Assembly (NCBI GenBank): GCA_900543365.1
Contig: UQRG01000072.1
Location: forward strand, 1-7,279
Origin: an uncultured Eubacterium sp.
Lineage (GTDB): Bacteria; Bacillota; Clostridia; Lachnospirales; CAG-274
Length of the DNA stretch: 7,279 nucleotides
Direction of reading: 5' to 3'
Below the pieces are notes generated by a model, which searched no databases, was not told the DNA's origin, and saw only the letters and a program-made list of their open reading frames with translations. A program made the translations under genes and the position numbers. Below are positions 1 to 6,079 of this stretch, in pieces. How positions within the stretch are numbered: position 1 is the first letter of the stretch; every line of letters starts with the position of its first letter.

Positions 1-25
1 TAACGAAACTTCTTTATTAAATAAA

Positions 26-2431
26 TTATTTAGCAACAATATTACAAATTCTGCCAGGAACATAAATTTCTTTAATAATGTTACCAGTAATTTTATCACC
101 AAGAGCTTCCTTAGCAGCTACAAGAACAGTATCTTTATCAGCATCAGCAGCTACAGTAATATTTGCTCTAACTTTACCATTAAGCTGAACTGCTATATTA
201 ACTGTATCCTCAACAAGCTTAGATTCGTCGCAAGTTGGCCAAGTTGAACGGAATACAGATTCCTTATGACCAATAACTTCCCAAATTTCCTCAGCAATAT
301 GAGGAGCAAATGGTGAAAGAAGTACAGCAAGAGCATCAAGTGATGATTGGTCCACACCGTTGGACTCCTTAGCAGCAGCAATAAGTTTATTAGTAAATTC
401 CATAAAGCCAGAAACAACAGTGTTGAGAGTAAGAGCTTCAAGTCTATTAGTGATTTCATAAATCATCTTGTTTTTAGCTTTTTCAAGGGCTGGAGTAGGG
501 TCAATAATCTTGTCTTTATATTCATCAACAAACTTCCAAACCTTATTGAGGTATCTATATACACCATCAATACCATTATCATCCCATTCAGAGTCTAACT
601 CAGGTGGTCCAATAAATAATTCGTACATTCTTAATGAGTCGCAACCGTAGTTTTCAACTGTTTCATCAGGAGAAACTACATTCCCTTTATTCTTGCTCAT
701 TTTAGCACCGTCTTTAGTAATCATACCTTGATTAAATAATCTCTTAAAAGGTTCATCAAAGTCAACTACACCAATATCGTGTAAGAATTTAGTGTAAAAT
801 CTCGCATAAAGCAAGTGGAGAACAGCGTGTTCAACACCACCAACATACATATCAACAGGCATCCATTTCTTGAGAGCCTCTTTGCTTGCAAGCTCCTTGT
901 CATTGTGATTATCAGTATATCTTAAGAAATACCAAGAAGAACCAGCCCACTGTGGCATTGTGTTAGTTTCTCTCTTAGCAGGCCCACCACAACAAGGACA
1001 CTTAACATTTACCCAATCCTCAATAGCAGCAAGTGGAGATTCACCGGTATCAGTTGGCTTGTAACTTTCAACATTAGGAAGAATAACAGGTAAATCTTCT
1101 TCTGGAACAGGAACTACACCACACTTTTCGCAGTGAATAAGAGGAATAGGCTCACCCCAATACCTTTGTCTTGAAAATACCCAGTCACGAAGTTTGTAGT
1201 TTACAGTCTTTTTACCAAAGCCTTTTTCTTCCATATAATCTGGAACTTTAGCCTTAGCATCTTCTGATTTCATACCATTGAATTCACCTGAATTAATCAT
1301 TATACCAGGTTCAGTATAAGCCTCAGTTAATTCAGATTCCTTACCGTCTTTGCTGATTACCTGAATAATAGGCAAGTCAAACTTCTTAGCAAACTCAAAA
1401 TCTCTGTCATCGTGAGCAGGTACACACATAATTGCACCAGTACCATAATCAGCTAAAACATAGTCAGAAACCCAAATAGGAGTTTTAGCACCGTTTAATG
1501 GATTAATACCATAAGCACCAGTAAATACACCAGTTTTTTCCTTATCTGTCATTCTGGATACATTAGACTTTGTACTTGCTTCATAAATATACTTTTCCAT
1601 TGTATCTTTATATTCAGGAGTAGTAATATCCTTAATAATAGCGTGTTCTGGAGCAAGTACCATAAATGTTGCACCATAAAGAGTGTCTGGTCTAGTAGTG
1701 TAAACTTTAATTGACTTGTCAGTACCATCAACTGGAAAATCGATTTCAGCACCATAACTTCTGCCAATCCAGTCAGTCTGCATTTTCTTAACCTTTGAAG
1801 GCCACTCAAGCTTGTCGAGGTCATTTAATAATCTTTCAGCATACTTAGTAATTCTAAGCATCCATTGTCTTAAATTTTTCTTTGTTACCTGAGAACCACA
1901 ACGGTCGCAAACACCGTTAGTAGCTTCTTCGTTAGCTAATACACATTTACAGTTAGGACACCAGTTAAGTGGCATTTCCTTTTCATAAGCCAGACCATTT
2001 TTAAACATCTGAATGAATATCCACTGAGTCCATTTATAGTAGTTAGGGTCAGTAGTATTAATTTCTTTATCCCAATCATAAATTGCAGCAATATCGTTAA
2101 CCTGTCTTTTGATGTTAGAAATACTCTTTTGAGTAGCAACTGATGGGTGAGTACCAGTTTTAATAGCATAGTTTTCAGCAGGTAAACCAAAAGCATCCCA
2201 ACCCATTGGATGGAGAATTTCGTATCCCTGTAAAAGCTTGTATCTACTAACAACATCAGAAAGAACATAACCTCTCCAGTGACCTACATGTAAACCGTTG
2301 CCTGATGGATATGGGAACATATCAAGGCAGTAATATTTAGGCTTGTCAGTATTAGTAGGATTTACTGGATTTTCTTCCCATCTGGCACGCCATTTTTTTT
2401 CAATTTCTTTATAATTGTATTTTGTGCTCAT
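26..2431 (-). CDS. leuS: Leucyl-tRNA synthetase (LeuRS)
   Basis: Cytoplasmic class I aminoacyl-tRNA synthetase that charges tRNA-Leu with leucine using ATP. The 801-residue length matches bacterial LeuRS (about 800-860). Visible in order: the HIGH motif as HVGH at residues 48-51; a zinc-knuckle insert with Cys158/161/175/178; the CP1 editing domain with TTRPDT at 245-250 and HDDRD at 340-344, whose Asp344 corresponds to the editing Asp of E. coli LeuRS; a second cysteine set at 434/437 and 478/481; the KMSKS loop as KMSKN at 577-581; then the helical anticodon-binding domain and a short C-terminal domain. The ATG at 2431 is preceded by GGAGG (complement of 2441-2445) with 9 nt spacing. A sigma-A promoter lies close upstream, so it is probably its own transcription unit. 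The last KMSKS residue is Asn instead of Ser; otherwise nothing looks damaged. The family call is very secure. Confidence 0.98.
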   Translation of the reverse strand: MSTKYNYKEIEKKWRARWEENPVNPTNTDKPKYYCLDMFPYPSGNGLHVGHWRGYVLSDVVSRYKLLQGYEILHPMGWDAFGLPAENYAIKTGTHPSVATQKSISNIKRQVNDIAAIYDWDKEINTTDPNYYKWTQWIFIQMFKNGLAYEKEMPLNWCPNCKCVLANEEATNGVCDRCGSQVTKKNLRQWMLRITKYAERLLNDLDKLEWPSKVKKMQTDWIGRSYGAEIDFPVDGTDKSIKVYTTRPDTLYGATFMVLAPEHAIIKDITTPEYKDTMEKYIYEASTKSNVSRMTDKEKTGVFTGAYGINPLNGAKTPIWVSDYVLADYGTGAIMCVPAHDDRDFEFAKKFDLPIIQVISKDGKESELTEAYTEPGIMINSGEFNGMKSEDAKAKVPDYMEEKGFGKKTVNYKLRDWVFSRQRYWGEPIPLIHCEKCGVVPVPEEDLPVILPNVESYKPTDTGESPLAAIEDWVNVKCPCCGGPAKRETNTMPQWAGSSWYFLRYTDNHNDKELASKEALKKWMPVDMYVGGVEHAVLHLLYARFYTKFLHDIGVVDFDEPFKRLFNQGMITKDGAKMSKNKGNVVSPDETVENYGCDSLRMYELFIGPPELDSEWDDNGIDGVYRYLNKVWKFVDEYKDKIIDPTPALEKAKNKMIYEITNRLEALTLNTVVSGFMEFTNKLIAAAKESNGVDQSSLDALAVLLSPFAPHIAEEIWEVIGHKESVFRSTWPTCDESKLVEDTVNIAVQLNGKVRANITVAADADKDTVLVAAKEALGDKITGNIIKEIYVPGRICNIVAK

Positions 2432-2464
2432 TTAATATTTCCTCCATAGTAATATTAATTAAAT

Positions 2465-2493
2465 ATTATACACCTTAAAAGAGGAAAATTCAA
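2465..2493 (-). promoter_or_regulatory. Sigma-A-type promoter of leuS
   Basis: On the minus strand a TTGAAT -35 box (2493-2488) is followed, after exactly 17 nt, by a perfect TATAAT -10 box (2470-2465). The predicted transcript start is near 2458, giving a leader of only about 27 nt before the leuS ATG. That is too short for a T-box riboswitch, which often precedes Firmicutes synthetase genes. This is predicted from consensus match only. Confidence 0.75.
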
Positions 2494-2522
2494 GTATAAT
2501 TGTAATTTTTAGTTGGTATATG

Positions 2523-2653
2523 TTATAAATGCTTTTTTATAAGTTTAATCAATAATATAATTACCGATATGATAATTGCAATAATTCCAATTAGAATAGC
2601 TATGTTTAAAAGTTGTAATACTATTTGAAAAATAGTAATGATGAAAAATCCAT
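2523..2653 (-). CDS. Tiny hydrophobic membrane protein with an apparent one-base frameshift near its start
   Basis: A good start site is present: AAGGA (complement of 2662-2666), 8 nt, then ATG at 2653. In that frame translation stops after 10 codons (TAG at 2621-2623). One frame over, an open frame ending with TAA at 2523-2525 encodes an almost purely hydrophobic segment, LLNIAILIGIIAIIISVIIL, followed by a basic tail, KLIKKHL. That is the usual layout of a tiny single-pass membrane protein. One extra T in the T5 run (complement of 2644-2648) would join the two into a 43-residue protein beginning MDFFIITIFQ. The same result would follow if the ribosome slipped back one base on the Phe codon. 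The alternative is a GTG start at 2741 giving 72 residues, but that would put a promoter and an inverted repeat inside the coding region and lacks a ribosome site. No function is recognised. It may be a sequencing or assembly error, a decayed gene or recoding. Confidence 0.5.
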
Positions 2654-2681
2654 AAAATGCTTCCTTTCTCTTTTTTATTAT

Positions 2682-2709
2682 ATTATAACATAAATTGTTT
2701 ATATGTAAA
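2682..2709 (-). promoter_or_regulatory. Extended -10 promoter for the tiny membrane protein
   Basis: Minus-strand TTTACA (2709-2704, 5 of 6 match to TTGACA), a 16-nt spacer, and TGT-TATAAT with the extended -10 TG (2690-2682). The predicted start of transcription falls in the A-rich stretch just before the AAAGGAAG ribosome site of the 2653 ATG. This position supports the 2653 start over the GTG at 2741, which would lie upstream of the promoter. Confidence 0.65.
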
Positions 2710-2712
2710 AGA

Positions 2713-2742
2713 AGTGTTGCCTTATATACAATTAGCAACACT
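2713..2742 (-). terminator. Inverted repeat, probable weak terminator of the 48-residue gene or an operator
   Basis: Perfect 8-bp arms, AGTGTTGC (2713-2720) and GCAACACT (2735-2742), separated by 14 nt. It starts 9 nt beyond the stop codon of the 48-residue gene (2751-2753). On the minus strand the stem is followed by TCTTTTAC, only a short T-rich tail. The large loop and poor T tract make it a weak intrinsic terminator. It also ends 3 nt before the -35 box of the next promoter, so a regulator-binding site is possible. Confidence 0.45.
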
Positions 2743-2750
2743 CTATAATA

Positions 2751-2897
2751 TTAAATTTGCCTAATTTTAGGTTCAATAGATTCAGGTCTTGGATTGTGAG
2801 TTTGGTTTTGATTTACAGGCTTTACACTTTGGGTTACATTGTTAAACTTTTCAAGATTTTTCTTTTCGTTTAATTTCATTTCTTTATCTTTATCCAT
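2751..2897 (-). CDS. 48-residue hydrophilic protein of unknown function
   Basis: An ATG at 2897 preceded by GAGGTGAT (complement of 2901-2908), a strong clostridial ribosome site, opens a 48-codon frame ending in TAA at 2751-2753. The protein starts MDKDKEMKLNEKKNLEK, rich in Lys, Glu and Asn. The middle is polar, with several Gln/Asn residues, and the end is EPKIRQI. There is no membrane segment, signal peptide, cysteine or recognised motif. It looks largely unstructured, with perhaps a short charged helix in the first 20 residues. I do not recognise the family. It lies between the membrane-protein gene (2963-3607) and the tiny membrane protein, all on the same strand. I saw no convincing promoter of its own, so it may be read from upstream. 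Its start codon lies in an inverted repeat, listed separately. The ribosome site makes it a likely real gene despite its size. Confidence 0.65.
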   Translation of the reverse strand: MDKDKEMKLNEKKNLEKFNNVTQSVKPVNQNQTHNPRPESIEPKIRQI

Positions 2898-2924
2898 AAT
2901 ATCACCTCATAATTATTATGGATA
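2891..2924 (-). promoter_or_regulatory. Hairpin over the ribosome site and start codon of the 48-residue gene
   Basis: A perfect 10-bp inverted repeat, TATCCATAAT (2891-2900) and ATTATGGATA (2915-2924), with a 14-nt loop. In the minus-strand transcript the GAGGTGAT ribosome site lies in the loop and the ATG start codon lies inside the 3' arm. The repeat is seen directly. A role in restraining translation, or as a protein operator, is inference. The AT-rich stem could melt easily. Confidence 0.5.
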
Positions 2925-2925
2925 G

Positions 2926-2951
2926 AAAAAAGGACAATTATTTGTATAATT
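2926..2951 (-). terminator. Weak candidate terminator after the membrane-protein gene
   Basis: On the minus strand AATTAT and ATAATT (complement of 2936-2941 and 2946-2951) form a 6-bp, all-AT stem with a 4-nt loop, followed by GTCC and six T residues (2931-2926). It begins 11 nt beyond the stop codon at 2963-2965. The T tract is good but the stem is weak, so read-through into the 48-residue gene is likely. Confidence 0.3.
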
Positions 2952-2962
2952 TTAGATAAATT

Positions 2963-3607
2963 TTATTCCTCTAAAAAGGCATTTAAAACATTTAATGTTC
3001 TATCTTCATTATCAAGCATTGGTACAAAACCAACATAACAGCCTTTATCTTGATACAAATTATATTTTTTTAATAAAGCAGAATTGCTAATATTTATAGC
3101 CATTGGTTTATTTTCTTTTGAATAAGGGTCATTGGCATACATTATTTTACCTTTCTTATCTAGTTTAGCAATTTGCTCTTGTGATAAATAGTCACTTAAA
3201 GGTGTCATATATTCAGCATCAATAAACATTTGTATTTTTTCTTTATCACTCATAAGCAAATGAAATTGTGAATTATAAATATATGTGTTAAATTTTTGAT
3301 TTAATTCAGCTTCAACCATTACATCATTACTGTCTGAATAAAAGCTTTGAACATCAATGCTATACTCTTTATGGTCTAAATTAAATTTAGAATTAAGTTC
3401 TGATGTAAGTTTTTCAGTATCTTGCGTTGATAAAAATTGGTCATACATTGCTACACCACAATAAAGATTAGGGTGAGGCTTAATAAAAATAGTGTATATA
3501 AGTGAAACTAATAAACCTATTAAAAATATAACCATAAATATATGCAATTTATAATATATCCATATATGCTCAATTTTACCTTTAGTATTTAAATCTTTGT
3601 ATGTCAT
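2963..3607 (-). CDS. Single-pass membrane protein with a large extracytoplasmic domain, unknown function
   Basis: A 214-residue protein with a short N-terminal cytoplasmic part containing TKGKIEHIWIYYKLH. One transmembrane helix follows at about residues 21-42, then a polar domain to the end that should lie outside the membrane. That domain holds two cysteines (Cys50 and Cys190) that could pair. The N-terminal layout is one I associate with uncharacterised clostridial membrane proteins; no enzyme motif is visible. The start is the ATG at 3607, with GGAGG (complement of 3614-3618) 6 nt before it. An upstream in-frame start at 3724 would lie deep inside the preceding gene and is rejected. The upstream stop codon ends 1 nt before this start, and the ribosome site lies inside the upstream gene's last codons. 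The two genes are therefore almost certainly co-transcribed and translationally coupled. The gene is secure, its function unknown. Confidence 0.85.
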   Translation of the reverse strand: MTYKDLNTKGKIEHIWIYYKLHIFMVIFLIGLLVSLIYTIFIKPHPNLYCGVAMYDQFLSTQDTEKLTSELNSKFNLDHKEYSIDVQSFYSDSNDVMVEAELNQKFNTYIYNSQFHLLMSDKEKIQMFIDAEYMTPLSDYLSQEQIAKLDKKGKIMYANDPYSKENKPMAINISNSALLKKYNLYQDKGCYVGFVPMLDNEDRTLNVLNAFLEE

Positions 3608-3608
3608 T

Positions 3609-4331
3609 TTATTCCTCCACTTTTTGTGATGATATTTTTTGTATTGCTCTAGGTAAAACGTCTTTTGCTGTTCCCCAAGGAGCATCTTTGTAATTATGGT
3701 CGAATTTATTTGTAAAATGGTCAACTTCTTTCTCTAGTCTTTTTATATTTTCAATTTCCAAGGTAATTATTGTGTTTATAAATAAATTATATTCATTTCC
3801 TTTTAGTTTTTTATCTGCCATATCAATAAGCGTTGCAAAATGTTCAATGCAAAAACCTTTTGAATTTTTTACTTTTTCTTTTATGTCATTGTCTTTTTTC
3901 CACATATAAAAAAATGTGTCGAAATATCTATCCATACTTGCTGTTATTTTATTGCAAATATAACAGCTTTCTGCTATATTATTAATGTAAGGTGTGACTT
4001 TGTTTTCTACTGTTTTAGAAAATAAGCCTTTCTTTTTGTTAGATTTTAAATTATTTGAAAGATTTTCGATGTCAGCATTTATTTTTTGAATATGACTTTG
4101 TAACATTAAAGCTAACCCAAGTCTATTTTGTTTTTTATACATCATAGAATAATGCTTTTGACAGAAACCGATTTTATTAGTCTCCATACGAATGTTATCT
4201 TCCATATATGATGAACCTAGCATATAATCAAGGGCTTCTTTTTCAAGTTTATTATACATATTGCAGAAAGGACATTCTCCACCCTCTTCAAATCCGTCAT
4301 TAACAGGAATGGTATATATCTGTTGATTCAT
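3609..4331 (-). CDS. DUF6062-type cysteine-rich protein, unknown function
   Basis: A 240-residue soluble protein without signal peptide or membrane helix. It begins MNQQIYTIPVNDGFEEGGEC, which I recognise as the conserved opening of the clostridial DUF6062 family. The clearest structure is an internal duplication: CPFC at 20-23 and GFCQKH at 55-60, then CYIC at 123-126 and GFCIEH at 159-164. Each half thus has CxxC followed 33-34 residues later by CxxH. Such paired Cys/His sets usually bind zinc or another metal, but that is inferred here. A Lys- and Asn-rich, probably coiled linker (about 85-110) separates the halves. The start ATG at 4331 has AGAGGTGAT (complement of 4336-4344) correctly spaced. 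It heads the transcription unit with the membrane protein 1 nt downstream and diverges from the glycosylase gene. The family has no role known to me. Confidence 0.85.
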   Translation of the reverse strand: MNQQIYTIPVNDGFEEGGECPFCNMYNKLEKEALDYMLGSSYMEDNIRMETNKIGFCQKHYSMMYKKQNRLGLALMLQSHIQKINADIENLSNNLKSNKKKGLFSKTVENKVTPYINNIAESCYICNKITASMDRYFDTFFYMWKKDNDIKEKVKNSKGFCIEHFATLIDMADKKLKGNEYNLFINTIITLEIENIKRLEKEVDHFTNKFDHNYKDAPWGTAKDVLPRAIQKISSQKVEE

Positions 4332-4349
4332 TTATATCACCTCTATGAG

Positions 4350-4358
4350 ATTATAACA
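4350..4358 (-). promoter_or_regulatory. Extended -10 promoter of the DUF6062 gene, possibly bidirectional
   Basis: Minus strand TGT-TATAAT (4358-4350) is a full extended -10 element. The -35 region is poor (TTTCAA at 17 nt). Transcription would start near 4344, giving a very short leader of about 12-14 nt. The same bases read on the plus strand as TATAAC (4352-4357), a candidate -10 for the glycosylase gene, with no clear -35. Promoter use in the plus direction is speculative. Confidence 0.55.
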
Positions 4359-4388
4359 TTAATTAGTAAAAATTGAAAGGAAAATAAA

Positions 4389-5267
4389 ATGAAATATTCA
4401 GAACTTAATAATAGATTAACAATTACTGATTTAGACTCCTTTAACATAGAAGAAATACTAGAATGTGGACAGTGTTTTAGATTTGAAAAAACTGATGATT
4501 TAGAATATAAAATTGTCGCAATGGGTAAAGTGCTTAATATTAAGCAAAGTGATAATATAGTTGAAATGTATCCTTGTACATTGTCAGACTTTGAAAGCAT
4601 TTGGTTTGACTATTTTGACTTGTCAACAGATTACAATGGTATTAAGTTAGAACTTGCTAACAGTGATAATATTATGAAAAAAGCTGTTGAATATGCTGGT
4701 GGTATAAGACTACTAAATCAAGAACCTTATGAATGTCTTTTGAGTTTTATTATTTCTCAAAATAATAATATTCCTAGGATTAAAAGTATAATAGGTAGAA
4801 TGGCAGAAAATTATGGCAAAAAAATAGGAGATGATTATTTGTTTCCAACATTAGAAGAACTTAATGTTGCAAATGAAGAAGATTTGTTTGCTTTAAGGAT
4901 GGGTTTTAGAGCAAAGTACATAAGGGATTGTTTAGATAAACTTTCATTAGGAGAAGTGGATTTAAGTATTATTGATACCTTGTCAACAGATAGTCTTTTA
5001 AAATTACTTCTTAAAATAAAGGGTGTAGGGCAAAAGGTAGCTGATTGTACGATGCTTTTTTCTATGGGAAGGAGAGAGGTTTTTCCTACAGATGTATGGG
5101 TTAAAAGAGTTATGGAGCATTTGTATTTTAATGGAGAAGATACAAATATTAAATTAATCCATTCCTTTGCTAAAGAAAAATGGGGCAATTTAGCTGGCTA
5201 TGCACAACAGTATTTGTTTTATTATGCTAGGAGTTTGAAAATTGGGACAGATAAGGGGAAAAAGTAA
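4389..5267 (+). CDS. ogg: OGG1-type 8-oxoguanine DNA glycosylase/AP lyase
   Basis: Base-excision repair enzyme of the OGG1 family (OGG_N domain plus HhH-GPD domain), expected to remove 8-oxoguanine from DNA and nick the abasic site. Residues lining up with human OGG1 are visible: Gly27 in CGQCF (human Gly42); NNN at 125-127 (human 149-151); GFRAKY at 172-177; and the helix-hairpin-helix KGVGQKVADC with catalytic Lys216 (human Lys249) and Cys220 (human Cys253). Also present are catalytic Asp235 in PTDVW (human Asp268), and Gln273 and Phe277 in AQQYLF (human Gln315 and Phe319). Human His270 is Trp237 here. At 292 residues it is full length for the prokaryotic branch. The ATG at 4389 follows AAAGGA (4376-4381) with 7 nt spacing. 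The stop codon overlaps the next start as TAATG. Gram-negative bacteria generally use MutM for this job; OGG1-like enzymes are known in clostridia. Confidence 0.93.
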   Translation: MKYSELNNRLTITDLDSFNIEEILECGQCFRFEKTDDLEYKIVAMGKVLNIKQSDNIVEMYPCTLSDFESIWFDYFDLSTDYNGIKLELANSDNIMKKAVEYAGGIRLLNQEPYECLLSFIISQNNNIPRIKSIIGRMAENYGKKIGDDYLFPTLEELNVANEEDLFALRMGFRAKYIRDCLDKLSLGEVDLSIIDTLSTDSLLKLLLKIKGVGQKVADCTMLFSMGRREVFPTDVWVKRVMEHLYFNGEDTNIKLIHSFAKEKWGNLAGYAQQYLFYYARSLKIGTDKGKK

Positions 5268-5968
5268 TGTTTGGAACAATAGTAAATACAGCTGCAATTA
5301 TTGTAGGTGCATTTTTAGGTTTAATTATAAAGGGAAAGTTCAATAAAAGATTTCAAGACATTACTAATCAAGCTACAAGTCTTGCTGTAATTATTGTAGG
5401 ATTATCAACTACTTTTAAAAGAATGCTTTTTGAGCCGTGTAATTCTGTTTTGTTTGTTGTTAGCCTTGTAGTTGGTGGAATAATAGGAACTTTAATAGGT
5501 GTTGAAAGTAAAATGAAAAAGATAGGTGACTTTATAGAAAGTAGGTGCAAATGTGGAGAGGATGCAATATCAAAGTCCTTTGTAGCTGCTAGTATACTGT
5601 ACTGTACAGGCAGTATGGCTATTATGGGTTCTATTGAAAGTGGAATTAATCACGATTATGCGATACTTTTTACTAAAAGCATTATGGACGGTATTTATTC
5701 TGTTATTTTTGCTTCAACACTTGGAATAGGTGTTGCTTTTTCTGCTGTATCTGTATTTTTATATCAAGGGGCAATAACTATTCTTGCTGGTTTTGCCCAA
5801 CCTTATTTAACAGGAGATATTATGAGAGAAATTTCTATCGTTGGTGGTATTCTAATTGCAGGAATAGGTATAGATATGCTTGGTATAAGGAAAATTAATG
5901 TTGGTAATCTTTTACCAGCTGTTTTTGTTCCAGTAGTTTATTATGTTTTTATATATTTATTTAATTGA
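5267..5968 (+). CDS. DUF554 (YqgA-like) integral membrane protein
   Basis: A 233-residue polytopic membrane protein of the DUF554 family, represented by E. coli YqgA and B. subtilis YdfK; a possible transport role is unproven. Family marks: GTIVNTAAIIVGAFLG at 3-18, CTGSMAIMGSIESG at 113-126, KSIMDGIYSVIFASTLGIGV at 137-156 and YQGAITILAG at 166-175. About six or seven hydrophobic segments are visible: 3-22, 37-50, 60-79, 104-123, 140-175 (probably two), 188-205 and 213-232. There is a cysteine-containing loop, RCKCGE, at 93-98. The ATG at 5267 shares its A with the glycosylase stop codon (TAATG), and AAGGGG (5253-5258) provides a ribosome site inside the glycosylase gene, so expression is coupled. 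The stop is TGA, in keeping with the standard code. No clear terminator follows before the groES promoter. Confidence 0.92.
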   Translation: MFGTIVNTAAIIVGAFLGLIIKGKFNKRFQDITNQATSLAVIIVGLSTTFKRMLFEPCNSVLFVVSLVVGGIIGTLIGVESKMKKIGDFIESRCKCGEDAISKSFVAASILYCTGSMAIMGSIESGINHDYAILFTKSIMDGIYSVIFASTLGIGVAFSAVSVFLYQGAITILAGFAQPYLTGDIMREISIVGGILIAGIGIDMLGIRKINVGNLLPAVFVPVVYYVFIYLFN

Positions 5969-6011
5969 TTTAATTAGAAATAAAACTCGTAAAAAAAATT
6001 ATTAAAAGCTG

Positions 6012-6040
6012 TTGACAAAATTTAGTTGTTGTGGTATATT
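6012..6040 (+). promoter_or_regulatory. Sigma-A promoter of groESL
   Basis: A perfect TTGACA -35 box (6012-6017), 17-nt spacer and TATATT -10 box (6035-6040) with an extended TG at 6032-6033. Transcription should start near 6047, just before the CIRCE element, so the operator lies in the first transcribed bases. This is a strong consensus promoter, fitting the high expression of chaperonins. Confidence 0.88.
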
Positions 6041-6050
6041 ATGAGTATAG

Positions 6051-6079
6051 GTTAGCACTCAATATAAATGAGTGCTAAC
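6051..6079 (+). promoter_or_regulatory. CIRCE operator (HrcA binding site)
   Basis: A perfect inverted repeat, TTAGCACTC (6052-6060), 9 nt, GAGTGCTAA (6070-6078), identical to the CIRCE consensus. The arms extend one more base pair (G6051/C6079). CIRCE is bound by the repressor HrcA, whose activity depends on GroEL, so heat stress relieves repression. hrcA itself is not in this window. Confidence 0.97.

Noticed and set aside
347..650. Plus-strand open frames opposite leuS
   Set aside because: They are shadows of the leuS coding sequence, without ribosome sites or recognisable protein features. The minus-strand frames at 193-459, 1549-1824 and 1936-2268 are rejected for the same reason.
2523..2741. 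A 72-residue protein from a GTG start at 2741
   Set aside because: It contains a promoter and an inverted repeat in its first third, has no ribosome site, and its N-terminal part does not resemble the hydrophobic remainder. The start near 2653 is better supported.
2963..3724. A longer, 253-residue version of the membrane protein starting at 3724
   Set aside because: The extra 39 residues overlap the DUF6062 gene, lack a ribosome site, and the ATG at 3607 has GGAGG at good spacing.
4835..5188. Minus-strand open frame opposite the glycosylase gene
   Set aside because: The plus-strand frame encodes all conserved OGG1 residues; the antisense frame is a shadow. The same applies to 5368-5550 opposite the DUF554 gene, 6174-6389 opposite groES, and 4343-4600.
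5956..5984. AT-only inverted repeat (TTTATTT...AAATAAA) at the end of the DUF554 gene as a terminator
   Set aside because: The stem has no G-C pairs, is bulged, overlaps the stop codon and is not followed by a T run; likely chance in AT-rich sequence.
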